NCBI RefSeq assembly: GCF_016862175.1
Contig: NZ_BOML01000002.1
Coordinates: 62,001-126,000 of the forward strand
Length of the DNA stretch: 64,000 nucleotides
Reading direction: 5' to 3'
From: Paractinoplanes durhamensis
Lineage (GTDB): Bacteria; Actinomycetota; Actinomycetes; Mycobacteriales; Micromonosporaceae
Shown here: positions 1 to 7,916 of the stretch, one piece after another
Position numbering within the stretch: the first letter of the stretch is position 1
How the letters are laid out: each line of letters begins with the position of its first letter
Program-made: the position numbers and the translations under genes
The notes under the pieces: model-generated
The model's input: only the letters and a program-made list of their open reading frames with translations
The model's database searches: none
Told to the model about the DNA's origin: nothing

Positions 1-1
1 G

Positions 2-820
2 CTCTACGCTGCCGAGCGGCTGCGCGCCTGTGACGAGGGCGAGGAGAAGCTCGAGCGGACGATGGAGCGCGATCTGCGCTGGATCGGCCGTGACGGCGAG
101 CGGGCGAAGAACCACCTGCTCGAGGCCAACCTGCGACTGGTGGTGTCGCTCGCCAAGCGCTACACCGGCCGCGGCATGGCCTTCCTCGACCTGATCCAGG
201 AAGGCAACCTGGGCCTGATCCGGGCGGTCGAGAAGTTCGACTACACCAAGGGCTACAAGTTCTCGACGTATGCGACCTGGTGGATCCGGCAGGCGATCAC
301 CCGGGCGATGGCCGACCAGGCCCGCACGATCCGCATACCGGTGCACATGGTCGAGGTCATCAACAAGCTCGGCCGCATACAGCGTGAGCTGCTCCAGGAC
401 CTGGGCCGCGAGCCCACGCCGGAAGAGCTTGCCAAGGAAATGGACATCACTCCGGAGAAGGTTCTGGAGATCCAGCAGTACGCCCGGGAGCCGATCTCGC
501 TCGACCAGACGATCGGCGACGAGGGCGACAGCCAGCTGGGCGACTTCATCGAGGACTCCGAGGCGGTCGTCGCCGTCGACGCGGTTTCCTTCTCGCTCCT
601 GCAGGATCAGCTGCAGCAGGTGCTGCAGACGCTCTCCGAGCGTGAGGCCGGCGTGGTCCGGCTGCGCTTCGGCCTGACCGACGGCCAGCCCCGCACGCTG
701 GACGAGATCGGCCAGGTCTACGGGGTCACCCGGGAGAGGATCCGGCAGATCGAGTCGAAGACAATGTCGAAATTGCGACACCCGTCGCGGTCGCAGGTCC
801 TCAGGGATTACCTGGACTAG
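2..820 (+). CDS. sigA: Principal RNA polymerase sigma factor (RpoD/SigA/HrdB), 5' end missing
   Basis: The frame is open from the first complete codon of the window, so the N-terminus and region 1 lie outside. What remains covers sigma regions 1.2 to 4.2 of a sigma-70 group 1 protein. Region 2 holds [35 protein letters not shown] and the -10-recognising [18 protein letters not shown]. Region 3 follows, and region 4 has the -35-binding helix-turn-helix [20 protein letters not shown]. The ending VLRDYLD is typical of actinobacterial principal sigma factors. The product directs RNA polymerase to housekeeping promoters. The paralogue at 19569-20564 is nearly identical through region 2 but diverges elsewhere. 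Group 1 rather than group 2 is inferred from the ending and the DUF7455 gene downstream. Confidence 0.93.
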   Translation, partial: LYAAERLRACDEGEEKLERTMERDLRWIGRDGERAKNHLLEANLRLVVSLAKRYTGRGMAFLDLIQEGNLGLIRAVEKFDYTKGYKFSTYATWWIRQAITRAMADQARTIRIPVHMVEVINKLGRIQRELLQDLGREPTPEELAKEMDITPEKVLEIQQYAREPISLDQTIGDEGDSQLGDFIEDSEAVVAVDAVSFSLLQDQLQQVLQTLSEREAGVVRLRFGLTDGQPRTLDEIGQVYGVTRERIRQIESKTMSKLRHPSRSQVLRDYLD

Positions 821-832
821 GTCGTTCAGTCA

Positions 833-893
833 ACACAACGTGTCTGTTTGGTCACCACCTGTACATCGTCGGGTGGTGATCAGACCGTTGTGT
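833..893 (+). terminator. Long imperfect inverted repeat after sigA
   Basis: Twelve bases after the sigA stop the sequence folds into a long interrupted stem. ACACAACG (833-840) pairs with CGTTGTGT (886-893), and an inner arm TCACCACC pairs with GGTGGTGA, with a few bulged bases between. There is no following T run, so a factor-independent terminator or an RNA-stabilising 3' structure are both possible. Confidence 0.5.
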
Positions 894-1062
894 AGAAGTG
901 ATCGTTGACGTGGCACCCTTGGATCACGGCACACTAGCCGGAACACGTGTGATCCCGGTCCCCCCGGGGAACCGTGGGAAGGCTGCAACGGTGCAGGGTG
1001 TTGCACGATGTGAGCAGTAGCCGAGGAACATGTTCATCGGTGACGAACAGAGGAGGAAGGCG

Positions 1063-1302
1063 ATGACCCCGACCCTCACGCCGCCGGCGGGAAGTCTGGC
1101 CGGCACAGCAGCCGATGAACGGTGCGACCGCTGCAATGCAGCCGGAAAGCTCCGTTTGACCCTGGCTGGTGGAAGTGAGCTGGTGTTCTGCGGACACCAC
1201 GCCAACCGATACGCCGAAGACCTGGTGAAGATCGCAGTGCAGTACACGGCGGATCCGGAGTTCACGTGGCGCGGCGCGGACATGATGTCTAACTCCAACT
1301 AG
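1063..1302 (+). CDS. DUF7455-type small zinc-ribbon-like protein
   Basis: 79 residues. The start at 1063 is chosen because AGGAGG at 1051-1056 sits six bases upstream; an in-frame ATG at 1030 has no such site. The protein has a CxxC (CDRC) near residue 20 and a CGHH near residue 45, a spacing that suggests one bound zinc ion. Small proteins of this type sit directly downstream of the principal sigma factor gene in many actinobacteria. The function is unknown. It is followed by a strong terminator, so it is probably a single transcription unit or read with sigA. Confidence 0.8.
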   Translation: MTPTLTPPAGSLAGTAADERCDRCNAAGKLRLTLAGGSELVFCGHHANRYAEDLVKIAVQYTADPEFTWRGADMMSNSN

Positions 1303-1324
1303 ATCCCCCGAAGTAGACGTAGTG

Positions 1325-1355
1325 AGAGGGGCGCCCGGGTGTGGGGCGCCCCTCT
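1325..1355. terminator. Bidirectional hairpin terminator
   Basis: A perfect 12-base stem, AGAGGGGCGCCC (1325-1336) with GGGCGCCCCTCT (1344-1355), closes a 7-base loop and is followed by a short pyrimidine run. It lies between convergent genes, the DUF7455 gene and the XRE regulator, and can serve both. Confidence 0.85.
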
Positions 1356-1358
1356 TCT

Positions 1359-1601
1359 TCATGTCTCCGATCCCCAGAGGCTCTCGACGCTCACCCCGAG
1401 CACCCGGGCGATCCTGACGGCCAGGTAGACCGAGGGCGCGTAGTCGCCGGTCTCCATCGCGATGATGGTCTGCCTGCTCACCGCCACCGCGGCGGACAGT
1501 CCCGCCTGGGTCAGGCCGGCCTCCTTGCGCGCGGCCCGGATGCGGGTGCCCGCCGCCCCGTCGGTCTCCGCGGCCCGCACCGGGCCGGACGGAGGCGCCA
1601 T
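1359..1601 (-). CDS. XRE-family helix-turn-helix regulator
   Basis: 80 residues, essentially one HTH_3 domain: TRIRAARKEAGLTQAGLSAA followed by the recognition helix SRQTIIAMETG and a helical end ARVLGVSVESLW. Small regulators of this YgzD/Cro type usually pair with a small membrane protein. Here that gene lies upstream and its stop overlaps this start by one base (TGATG at 1603-1599), so translation is coupled; the overlap fixes the start. The tandem palindromes at 1868-1894, just ahead of the operon, are the obvious candidate operator, suggesting autoregulation. Targets beyond this operon are unknown. Confidence 0.85.
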   Translation of the reverse strand: MAPPSGPVRAAETDGAAGTRIRAARKEAGLTQAGLSAAVAVSRQTIIAMETGDYAPSVYLAVRIARVLGVSVESLWGSET

Positions 1602-1858
1602 CAGTCCTCGTCCCCGGCGAGCGCCTCGAGCCGGTTCCGGCGCCGGATCTTCAGGCTCGTGGCCCCGATCGAGAGCGCCGCGGGCTTGCCGAGCGGCCAC
1701 ACCATGACCGCCGCGGACCACGGGATGAGGATCGACTGCAGCGACGCGGCGGTCGCGATCCCCTCATACCACCGGAGGCGCTCCCGCTCGTCGCCGTACA
1801 GGTCGCCGTCGAGATCCAGGTTCCACCGCACCACGCGATCGAGCACGTTCGTCGTCAT
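1601..1858 (-). CDS. Small membrane protein, first gene of the XRE operon
   Basis: 85 residues. A charged N-terminal half (rich in D, R, E, W) precedes a hydrophobic stretch, about residues 39-58 (LQSILIPWSAAVMVWPLG), long enough for one membrane span, then a basic tail. No family is recognised. The gene is translationally coupled to the downstream XRE regulator, a common pairing of small integral membrane proteins with Cro-like repressors. Its start at 1858 lies ten bases from the palindromic operator, so binding there would occlude the promoter or ribosome-binding region. Confidence 0.65.
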   Translation of the reverse strand: MTTNVLDRVVRWNLDLDGDLYGDERERLRWYEGIATAASLQSILIPWSAAVMVWPLGKPAALSIGATSLKIRRRNRLEALAGDED

Positions 1859-1867
1859 GCGTCCATC

Positions 1868-1894
1868 CTGACGTCAAGAACTCTTGACGTCAAG
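1868..1894. promoter_or_regulatory. Two tandem 12-bp palindromes, probable XRE operator
   Basis: CTTGACGTCAAG (1883-1894) is a perfect 12-base palindrome. CCTGACGTCAAG (1868-1879) is the same box with one mismatch, 15 bases away. The pair stands 10-36 bases upstream of the membrane-protein/XRE operon. Two evenly spaced copies of a palindrome next to a Cro-like regulator gene are what an autoregulatory operator looks like; binding itself is inferred. Confidence 0.7.
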
Positions 1895-1917
1895 TGGACT
1901 TAACATGGCGGGTGGAA

Positions 1918-3642
1918 TCAGAGGGTCTGGATGGTGGCGATCCGCTCCTCCAGCTGCTCGATCGTGGCCTGGGCACTGGGCGGCCCGCCGCAGAGCCGGC
2001 GCAACTCCGCGTGGATCTTGCCGTGCGGCAGGTTGGTGCGGTGGTGGTGAGCCGCGACGAGAGTGTTCAGCTGGCGCCGCAGGCTGTTCCGCCGCTCCCC
2101 CGCGGACATCGGCACCACCTCCGGCTTCCGGGGCTCCGGAACCGGCTCAGCGGCCTTCTGCCGCTTCTGCGCGGCCAACTGGTCCGCCTGCCGCTTGTTG
2201 AGCAGAACGTGCACCTGGTCGGGCGTGAGCAGGCCGGGCAGGCCGAGGTATTCCTCCTCCTCGGCGGTGCCGGTCAGCGCGCCGGTGCCGAACGAGGTGC
2301 CGTCGAAGATCACCTGATCCAGCTCGGCGCTGGCGGACAGGGCCTCGAACTGCTTCTCCAGCTCGCCGGCCGCGTCCTCCTCCTTCTGCGCGCGCTCCAG
2401 CAGGTCGTCGTCGAGCCCGTCCTTCTCCTTCGGCGCGCCGAGGATGTGGTCGCGCTGCGCCTCCATCTCGCTGGCCAGCCCGAGCAGGTGCGGCACGCTG
2501 GGCAGGAACACCGTGGCGGTCTCGCCCGGCCGCCGGGCCCGCACGAAACGCCCGATCGCCTGCGCGAAATAGAGCGGGGTGGAGGCGCTGGTGGCGTAGA
2601 CGCCGACGGCCAGGCGCGGGATGTCGACGCCCTCGGACACCATCCGGACGGCCACCATCCAGCGGTCCTCGGAGAGCGCGAACGAGGCGATCCGGCCGGA
2701 GGCGCCCTCGTCGTCGGAGAGCACCACCACGGCCGACTGCCCGGTGATCTCGTGCAGGAGCTTCGCGTACGCCCGGGCGGTCTGCTGGTCGCTCGCGATG
2801 ACCAGGCCGCCGGCGTCGGTGATGCCGTGCTCGCGCAGCCTGGACAGCCGGGCGTCGGCCGCCCGCAGCACCTGCGGCATCCAGCCGCCGCGGTGGTCGA
2901 GCGCGGTCCGCCAGGCCTGGGCGACCAGGTCCTTGGTCATCGGCTCGCCGAGCCGGGCGGCGAGCTCGTCACCGGCGTTGGTGCGCCAGCGGGTCTCCCC
3001 GGAGTACGCCATGAAGAGCACCGGCCGCACGACGCCGTCGCGCAGCGCGTCCGAGTAGCCGTAGACCGAGTCGGCCCGGGACCGCTGCAGGCCGTCCTCG
3101 CCGCGCTCGTAGGCGACGAACGGGATCGGGTTGTCGTCCGAGCGGAACGGGGTGCCGGTGAGCATCAGCCGGCGCTCGGCCTCGTCGAACGCGGACTTGA
3201 CCCCGTCGCCCCAGGTCCGCGAGTCACCGGCGTGGTGGATCTCGTCCAGGATGACGAAGGTGGGCCGGGTCATCGTGCGCCGGCGGTGCACGGCCGGGGC
3301 CATCCCGACCTGGGCGTAGGTGAGCACGGCCCCGTGGAAGTCGCGGGACGAGTGCACGTCGGAGTTGCGGAACATCGGGTCGAGCTGGATGCCGACCCGG
3401 GCCGCGGCGTTCGCCCACTGCGTCTTCAGGTGCTCGGTCGGGCAGACCACGGTGACCGCCTCGACGGTGCCGTGGGCGAGCAGCTCGGCCGCGATCCGCA
3501 GGGCGAACGTGGTCTTGCCGGCCCCGGGCGTCGCCACGGCCATGAAGTCCTCGCTGCGCCGGCGGAGGTACTCCACCAGGGCCTTGCGCTGCCAGGCACG
3601 CAGCGGCGGGAAGGTCTCCAGATCCGGTAAAGGCGGGCTCAC
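1918..3642 (-). CDS. DEAD/DEAH-box superfamily 2 helicase (XPB/Ssl2-like)
   Basis: 574 residues, GTG start at 3642. Motifs in order: a Q-like LRAWQRKAL (14-22), Walker A ATPGAGKT (37-44), Walker B DEIH (133-136), motif III LTGTP (161-165) and, in the second RecA domain, motif VI QAIGRFVRARR. The C-terminal 150 residues are charged and helical. This is a COG1061-type ATP-dependent helicase or translocase acting on nucleic acid in the cytoplasm. Actinobacteria often carry one on the chromosome, and its substrate has not been settled for this type. No nuclease or methylase gene adjoins it, so a restriction role is not indicated. Confidence 0.85.
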   Translation of the reverse strand: MSPPLPDLETFPPLRAWQRKALVEYLRRRSEDFMAVATPGAGKTTFALRIAAELLAHGTVEAVTVVCPTEHLKTQWANAAARVGIQLDPMFRNSDVHSSRDFHGAVLTYAQVGMAPAVHRRRTMTRPTFVILDEIHHAGDSRTWGDGVKSAFDEAERRLMLTGTPFRSDDNPIPFVAYERGEDGLQRSRADSVYGYSDALRDGVVRPVLFMAYSGETRWRTNAGDELAARLGEPMTKDLVAQAWRTALDHRGGWMPQVLRAADARLSRLREHGITDAGGLVIASDQQTARAYAKLLHEITGQSAVVVLSDDEGASGRIASFALSEDRWMVAVRMVSEGVDIPRLAVGVYATSASTPLYFAQAIGRFVRARRPGETATVFLPSVPHLLGLASEMEAQRDHILGAPKEKDGLDDDLLERAQKEEDAAGELEKQFEALSASAELDQVIFDGTSFGTGALTGTAEEEEYLGLPGLLTPDQVHVLLNKRQADQLAAQKRQKAAEPVPEPRKPEVVPMSAGERRNSLRRQLNTLVAAHHHRTNLPHGKIHAELRRLCGGPPSAQATIEQLEERIATIQTL

Positions 3643-3720
3643 GCGCGAAGATCCCCTATCTTCTCCGGAACGAAAACGCCTCCGCGGGCGGAGGCGGCGA
3701 CCAGCATATCCACACGGCGA

Positions 3721-4356
3721 TCAGGGCACCGCGATCGGCGCGGACCACCGCCGGAGCAGCGCGACGAGCCGCAGACCGGTCATGAGCACGGCCGCGGCCG
3801 TCATCGGCAACGGTCCGGCCAGGCCGAGCTCTCGCAGGATGGTGACAAGAATCGCTCCGCCGAGGGCGACGATCGCGTAGATGTCACGCTGCAGCACCAC
3901 CGGGATCTCCCCGGTCAGCAGATCGCGGGCGAGGCCGCCGCCGATCGCGGTGAGCATGCCGATCAGGCACGCGCCGACCGGCGGCACGCCGACGTCCAGC
4001 GCCTTGAGCGTGCCGGTGACGGTGAACAGGCCGAGTCCGGCCGCGTCCAGCACCAGCACCGTCCGGCGGAGCCGGGCGAGCTGTGGATGCAGCCAGAAGA
4101 CGGCGAGCGCGGCCAGGATGGCGGTCACCGCATACCGCCAGTCGGCGAACGCCAGCGGCGGCACCGCCCCGATCACCAGGTCGCGCAGGATGCCCCCGCC
4201 CAGCGCGGCCACGAAACCGACGAAGGCCACGCCGAACAGGTCGAGCCGCTTGGCGATCGCGGCCGACGCGCCCGAGGCGGCGAAGACCGCGACGCCGACC
4301 AGGTCGCCTACCAGTAGAAAGCTCAGTGCTTCATCGCCTCGTAGATCTCTTTGCAC
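3721..4356 (-). CDS. TRIC/UPF0126 family cation channel membrane protein
   Basis: About 211 residues with seven hydrophobic segments in two similar halves. Each half carries a glycine motif: GGGILRDLVIG in the first and GGGLARDLLTGEIP in the second. This duplicated GGG-x-x-RD pattern is the signature of the YadS/YicG family, structurally trimeric intracellular cation (TRIC) channels conducting K+ or related ions. The GTG at 4356 makes the 5' end overlap the DUF3039 gene by 34 bases, and no ribosome-binding site is visible. A shorter start near 4326 would still include the first membrane helix, so the exact start is uncertain. Translational coupling to the DUF3039 gene is likely. Confidence 0.85.
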   Translation of the reverse strand: MQRDLRGDEALSFLLVGDLVGVAVFAASGASAAIAKRLDLFGVAFVGFVAALGGGILRDLVIGAVPPLAFADWRYAVTAILAALAVFWLHPQLARLRRTVLVLDAAGLGLFTVTGTLKALDVGVPPVGACLIGMLTAIGGGLARDLLTGEIPVVLQRDIYAIVALGGAILVTILRELGLAGPLPMTAAAVLMTGLRLVALLRRWSAPIAVP

Positions 4357-4541
4357 TGCGGGCAGACCGGGGCGCCTTTCTTGGGCGTCCTGGTCACCGG
4401 GAACTTCTCACCGCAGAGGGCCACCACGAAGGTGCCCATGACCGCGCTCTCGGCGATCTTCTCTTTCTTGACGTAATGGAACATCTCCGACCCGGTGTCG
4501 GCGTCCTTGGTCTCCGGCCGCTCCAGGATCTGCGTGGTCAC
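4323..4541 (-). CDS. DUF3039 family protein
   Basis: 72 residues, GTG start at 4541. The C-terminal half has CGEKF followed by CPQCKEIYE, a Cys pattern suggesting a small zinc-binding fold. The sequence matches the DUF3039 family of short actinobacterial proteins, whose role is unknown. It is the first gene of a two-gene leftward unit with the TRIC-like channel. Confidence 0.8.
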   Translation of the reverse strand: MTTQILERPETKDADTGSEMFHYVKKEKIAESAVMGTFVVALCGEKFPVTRTPKKGAPVCPQCKEIYEAMKH

Positions 4542-4680
4542 GACATCAGCCCTTCAGAAGGAAAACCGCCGGCGCCCCCAGCGCGGCGGACGGAATGCAA
4601 GCTCCAGCCAGCAAGTCTGACACCTCACGCCGAGACGGTCCAACGTCGGCGAGCCCCGCGGGCGTCGTACCGTAGCTGGC

Positions 4681-5622
4681 GTGACTGACTTCGCGATTCG
4701 ATACGGCGAGCACGTGACCCGTGCCCGCCGGGACGGCCGGCCGGTGGTCGCGCTGGAGAGCACGATCATCTCCCACGGTCTCCCCCACCCGGACAACCTG
4801 CGGGTGGCACGGGAGATCGAGCAGACCGTCCGGGACAACGGCGCCGTGCCCGCCACCATCGGCATGATCGGCGGCGAGCTGATCGCCGGCCTCGACGACG
4901 CCCAGATCGAGCACCTGGCGCTGGCCGAGGGGGTGGCCAAGCTCAGCGTCCGCGACCTGGCGGTCGCCGCGGCCAAGCGGGCCGACGGCGCCACCACGGT
5001 CGCCGCCACCAGCGCGGTCGCCGCGGCCGCCGAGATCGGCGTGTTCGCCACCGGCGGCCTGGGCGGCGTGCACCGGGAGGCGAGCGTCACCTTCGACGAG
5101 TCGGCCGACCTGGTCACCCTGGCCCGGACGCCGATCGTGGTGGTCTGCGCCGGGGTGAAGTCGATCCTCGACGTGGGCGCCACCCTGGAGCGCCTGGAGA
5201 CCCTCGGGGTGGCGGTGGCCGGTTACCGCACGAAGCGCTTCCCGGGCTTCTTCATCACCGACGGCGGCTTCGACATCGACTGGGAGCTGGACTCCCCCGA
5301 GCAGGTCGCCGACGTGATGCGGGCCCGCACCGACCAGGGGGTCGGGGCCGGCGCGATGATCCTGGCCAACCCGCTTCCGGTCGACGAGCAGCTCGACCGC
5401 GCGCTGCACGACCGCACCCTGGCCGAGGGCCTGGAGCTGCTGGCCAAGGAGCACATCACCGGCAAGGCGGTCACCCCGTTCCTGCTGTCGCACTTCCACT
5501 CCAGCACCGAGGGGCAGAGCCTCGCGGTCAACGTGCGGATCATCCTGCGTAACGCGGCGCTGGCCGCGCAGATCGCGGCGGCGCACACCCCGGCTCCGGT
5601 GGCGCTGGGCTTCTCCGCGTGA
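4681..5622 (+). CDS. psuG: Pseudouridine-5'-phosphate glycosidase
   Basis: 313 residues, the usual PsuG length. The enzyme cleaves the C-C bond of pseudouridine 5'-phosphate to uracil and ribose 5-phosphate. Conserved stretches include VALESTIISHGLPHP near the N-terminus, the glycine-rich VFATGGLGGVHR, the substrate loop ELIAGL and the lysine of GVKSILDVGATLE. The start is GTG at 4681. No clear ribosome-binding site precedes it, so a leaderless transcript is possible. The stop overlaps the start of the PfkB kinase gene by 4 bases, making a two-gene catabolic operon for pseudouridine salvaged from RNA turnover. Confidence 0.95.
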   Translation: MTDFAIRYGEHVTRARRDGRPVVALESTIISHGLPHPDNLRVAREIEQTVRDNGAVPATIGMIGGELIAGLDDAQIEHLALAEGVAKLSVRDLAVAAAKRADGATTVAATSAVAAAAEIGVFATGGLGGVHREASVTFDESADLVTLARTPIVVVCAGVKSILDVGATLERLETLGVAVAGYRTKRFPGFFITDGGFDIDWELDSPEQVADVMRARTDQGVGAGAMILANPLPVDEQLDRALHDRTLAEGLELLAKEHITGKAVTPFLLSHFHSSTEGQSLAVNVRIILRNAALAAQIAAAHTPAPVALGFSA

Positions 5623-6488
5623 TCGTTGTCGGCGACCTGGTCACCGACGTTCTGGTGGAGCACGCCGGCCCGATCCAGATCGGGTCGGACACCAACGCCT
5701 CGATCACCGTGCGCGGGGGTGGCCAGGCCGCGAACACGGCGGCCTGGCTGGCCCGGGCCGGTCAGGCGGTCACCCTGGTGGCCGCGGTCGGGGACGATCC
5801 GGCCGGCCGGGACCGGGTGGCCGAGCTGACGGCGGCCGGGGTGCGCTGTGCGGTGCGCGCGCATCGCGGTGCGCCGACCGGCAGCGTCGTGGTGCTGGCC
5901 GGGCCGGCCGAACGCACGATGATCACCGATCGGGGTGCGTCGCTGCTTCTCGATCCGGCCGACGTGGTCGCCGCGATCGCCGCGTCGGACGCCCGCCACC
6001 TGCATCTTTCCGGCTATCCGCTGCTGCACGACGGGTCCCGGGCGGCCGGTCTGGCGGCCCTGGCGGCCGCCGCCGAGCGGGGTCTCACGACGAGCGTCGA
6101 CGCGGCCTCGGCGGCACCGTTGCGGTCGGTGGGGGCGCCGGCTTTCCTGGCTTGGGTACGCGGTGCCGACCTGCTGCTGTGCAACGCGGACGAGGCCGAC
6201 GTGCTGGCCGGTCCGGGTGACCCCGCCGAGCAGGCCGTCCGACTGACCGCGGGGGTGGCTCAGGTGGTGGTCAAGCAGGGTGCGGCCGGTGCCTGCTGGG
6301 CCGGGAACGGTCAGGTTTTCCGGGGGCGCTCCCCACGCGTACCCGTAAAGGACCCCACCGGAGCGGGCGATGCCTTCGCGGCCGGACTCCTCGCCCGCTG
6401 GTGTTCCGGCGGCACGCCGGAGGCCGCCCTCGCGGCCGGCGCCGCACTCGGCGCCGAAGCGGTGAGCCGGATCGGCGCCCGCCCCTAA
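5619..6488 (+). CDS. PfkB-family carbohydrate kinase, probable pseudouridine kinase
   Basis: 289 residues. It shows both PfkB signatures: GGGQAANTAAWLARAG near residues 34-49 and DPTGAGDAFAAG near 245, with the catalytic Asp in TGAGD. It starts inside the psuG stop codon (GTG 5619, TGA 5620-5622), so the two are translated together. PsuG needs pseudouridine 5'-phosphate, normally made by a PfkB-type PsuK, which supports the same job here. The family also contains ribokinase and fructokinase, so substrate assignment rests on context. Its 3' end overlaps the convergent DUF3099 gene by four bases. Confidence 0.85.
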   Translation: MIVVGDLVTDVLVEHAGPIQIGSDTNASITVRGGGQAANTAAWLARAGQAVTLVAAVGDDPAGRDRVAELTAAGVRCAVRAHRGAPTGSVVVLAGPAERTMITDRGASLLLDPADVVAAIAASDARHLHLSGYPLLHDGSRAAGLAALAAAAERGLTTSVDAASAAPLRSVGAPAFLAWVRGADLLLCNADEADVLAGPGDPAEQAVRLTAGVAQVVVKQGAAGACWAGNGQVFRGRSPRVPVKDPTGAGDAFAAGLLARWCSGGTPEAALAAGAALGAEAVSRIGARP

Positions 6489-6862
6489 CGCTGCTGCTGC
6501 TCGCGCTCGGCCCAGTGCTCGCCGTCGATCGTCAAATACTCGATCTCCTCGGCGGGCTGCTCGGCCAGCGCGGCCTGGTGGCGCTCCCGCTCGGCGGCGG
6601 CCGACGCGGCCCGCTCGGCCTTGGACTTCGCCGGACGGTCGTTCGCGATGAGGACGGCCGCCCAGGGCAGGAAGACCATGCCGGCGGCACAGAGGATGAG
6701 CCAGAACCCCAGCCATGGCGGACGAGCGCTGATCAGGACCGCGCCGGCGATCAGGCAGGCGGCTCGCACGCTCATCATCGTGACGTAGCGGATCTGCCGG
6801 CTACGGAACTGTTCGTCCGGACTGCGGGCGGCATCGGTGATCAGGACCGGCTGTTTCTTCAC
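6485..6862 (-). CDS. DUF3099 membrane protein
   Basis: 125 residues, GTG start at 6862 with GGAG nine bases upstream. A basic N-terminal stretch is followed by two membrane helices, about residues 28-45 and 50-72 (WLGFWLILCAAGMVFLPWAAV), then a long charged, Ala/Glu-rich cytoplasmic tail. This arrangement matches the actinobacterial DUF3099 family. The function is unknown. The stop overlaps the convergent PfkB kinase stop. Confidence 0.75.
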   Translation of the reverse strand: MKKQPVLITDAARSPDEQFRSRQIRYVTMMSVRAACLIAGAVLISARPPWLGFWLILCAAGMVFLPWAAVLIANDRPAKSKAERAASAAAERERHQAALAEQPAEEIEYLTIDGEHWAEREQQQR

Positions 6863-6920
6863 GGTGAGGCACTCCGATCGACCCCCTCATCCTTGCACCG
6901 TTCGCACACTCGTGCGCGAA

Positions 6921-7451
6921 TCAGGGTCGGTCGGCCCTTTCCTCCAAGCGCTCGACCACCTCGTCGGCGGTCGCCTGGAGGAAGGCCAGCTCGCCGGGGC
7001 TGAACGCGCGGGGCCGGACGTCCAGCCCGCACAGGCCGCCGAGGACGTGACCCGACTGCGACACCAGCGGCGCTCCGGCGTAGGACCGCAGGCCCGCGAC
7101 GGTGACCAGCGGATTGTCGTGGAACAGCGGATCGGCCTCCAGGTCCTCGATCGTGCGGGCCACCCGCTCGGTGACCAGCGGCTGGCAGAACGCCCACTCC
7201 AGCGGCGTACCCCCGGCCTGCTGGATGAACTCCGGCACCGGACCGCGCCCGGCCAGGATCACCTGGGCGTCGTTGAGCAGGGCGTCGACCACGACGTACG
7301 GGGTGTCCAGCCGGTGCGCCACCCGATCCACCAGGTCGCGCAGGAACGGGCGCTCGGCCTCCCGGTCGAGTCCGAGCCGGGCGATGTCGACCAACCGGTT
7401 CACCGTGCGGATGGCCGGGTGGTAGTCGCTCAGGGCCGAACCGGTCGTCAC
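6921..7451 (-). CDS. GAF-domain sensor protein
   Basis: 176 residues, nearly all one GAF domain (about residues 25-170). The centre has AFCQPLVTERVARTIEDLEADPLF and GLRSYAGAPLVSQSGHVLGG, motifs of the GAF subgroup that follows oxidation- or light-sensing folds in actinobacterial signalling proteins. No kinase, GGDEF or HTH output domain is attached, so it may act by protein interaction. It is the last gene of the leftward run that starts with the chemotaxis operon, and its GTG overlaps the preceding stop by 4 bases. The ligand cannot be told from sequence. Confidence 0.8.
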   Translation of the reverse strand: MTTGSALSDYHPAIRTVNRLVDIARLGLDREAERPFLRDLVDRVAHRLDTPYVVVDALLNDAQVILAGRGPVPEFIQQAGGTPLEWAFCQPLVTERVARTIEDLEADPLFHDNPLVTVAGLRSYAGAPLVSQSGHVLGGLCGLDVRPRAFSPGELAFLQATADEVVERLEERADRP

Positions 7452-7720
7452 GAAGTCACCGTCCGGCTCAACGCCTCGTACGTGATCACTCGGACCTTGG
7501 TCGAGCGTCCGGCGACCCGGAGAAGATCGCCCACGGTCATCAGGTGCTCGGCGACCCGGCGCAGATCGGCCGGGTCGCTGAGCGGGCGGCGCAGGTTGAG
7601 CTCGCGCGCGGCAAGATCCCAGATGCCCTCGGCGAGCGGGTGCCCGAGCAGATCGGCCAGCGCCGACACCGCCTCGCCCTCGGTGGGACAGTCCTGCCCG
7701 TACTCGTTGCCCGGTGCCAT
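7448..7720 (-). CDS. Hypothetical protein coupled to the GAF gene
   Basis: 90 residues from the ATG at 7720, chosen because GGGGGAG stands six bases upstream; the open frame extends farther, but that part has poor codon use. It is mostly helical, with an acidic first third and DLRRVAEHLMTVGDLLRVAG in the middle. No family is recognised. A 4-base overlap couples it to the GAF protein gene downstream, so the two probably act together. It may belong to the chemotaxis operon output, but nothing in the sequence proves this. Confidence 0.65.
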   Translation of the reverse strand: MAPGNEYGQDCPTEGEAVSALADLLGHPLAEGIWDLAARELNLRRPLSDPADLRRVAEHLMTVGDLLRVAGRSTKVRVITYEALSRTVTS

Positions 7721-7748
7721 GCCGATCTCCCCCGTCAGAACAGTTCGA

Positions 7749-7901
7749 TCATCGGGTCGTCGCGTGCGTCGTCCGCTGCCGGCCCATGACATGGCGGGCC
7801 CGCAGCTCCTCGACACTTCTCATCCTCTCCCGCAGGCCGTCGGCCGGGAGGGCACCTTCGCCGTAAGCCACCAGATCTTCCGACTGCCAGGCCCGCGTCA
7901 A
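7749..7901 (-). CDS. Possible 50-residue small protein between cheY and the GAF pair
   Basis: This short frame starts with TTG at 7901. A perfect GGAGG (7914-7910) stands 8 bases upstream and overlaps the end of the cheY gene. The peptide is acidic then basic, helical, with SVEELRARHVMG in its second half. Codon third positions are mostly G or C. It fills the only gap in an otherwise tightly packed operon. There is no recognised family, so it may be a chance frame. Confidence 0.4.
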   Translation of the reverse strand: MTRAWQSEDLVAYGEGALPADGLRERMRSVEELRARHVMGRQRTTHATTR

Positions 7902-7916
7902 TGGCGTTACCTCCGG

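Noticed and set aside
2..820. Reading the frame from ATG 62 as a complete sigma factor
   Set aside because: Coding sequence with sigma region 1.2 character continues to the window edge upstream of that ATG, so it is internal.
1894..3630. A 578-codon open frame antisense to the helicase gene
   Set aside because: No recognised motif, arginine/histidine-rich composition, and the helicase on the other strand is complete.
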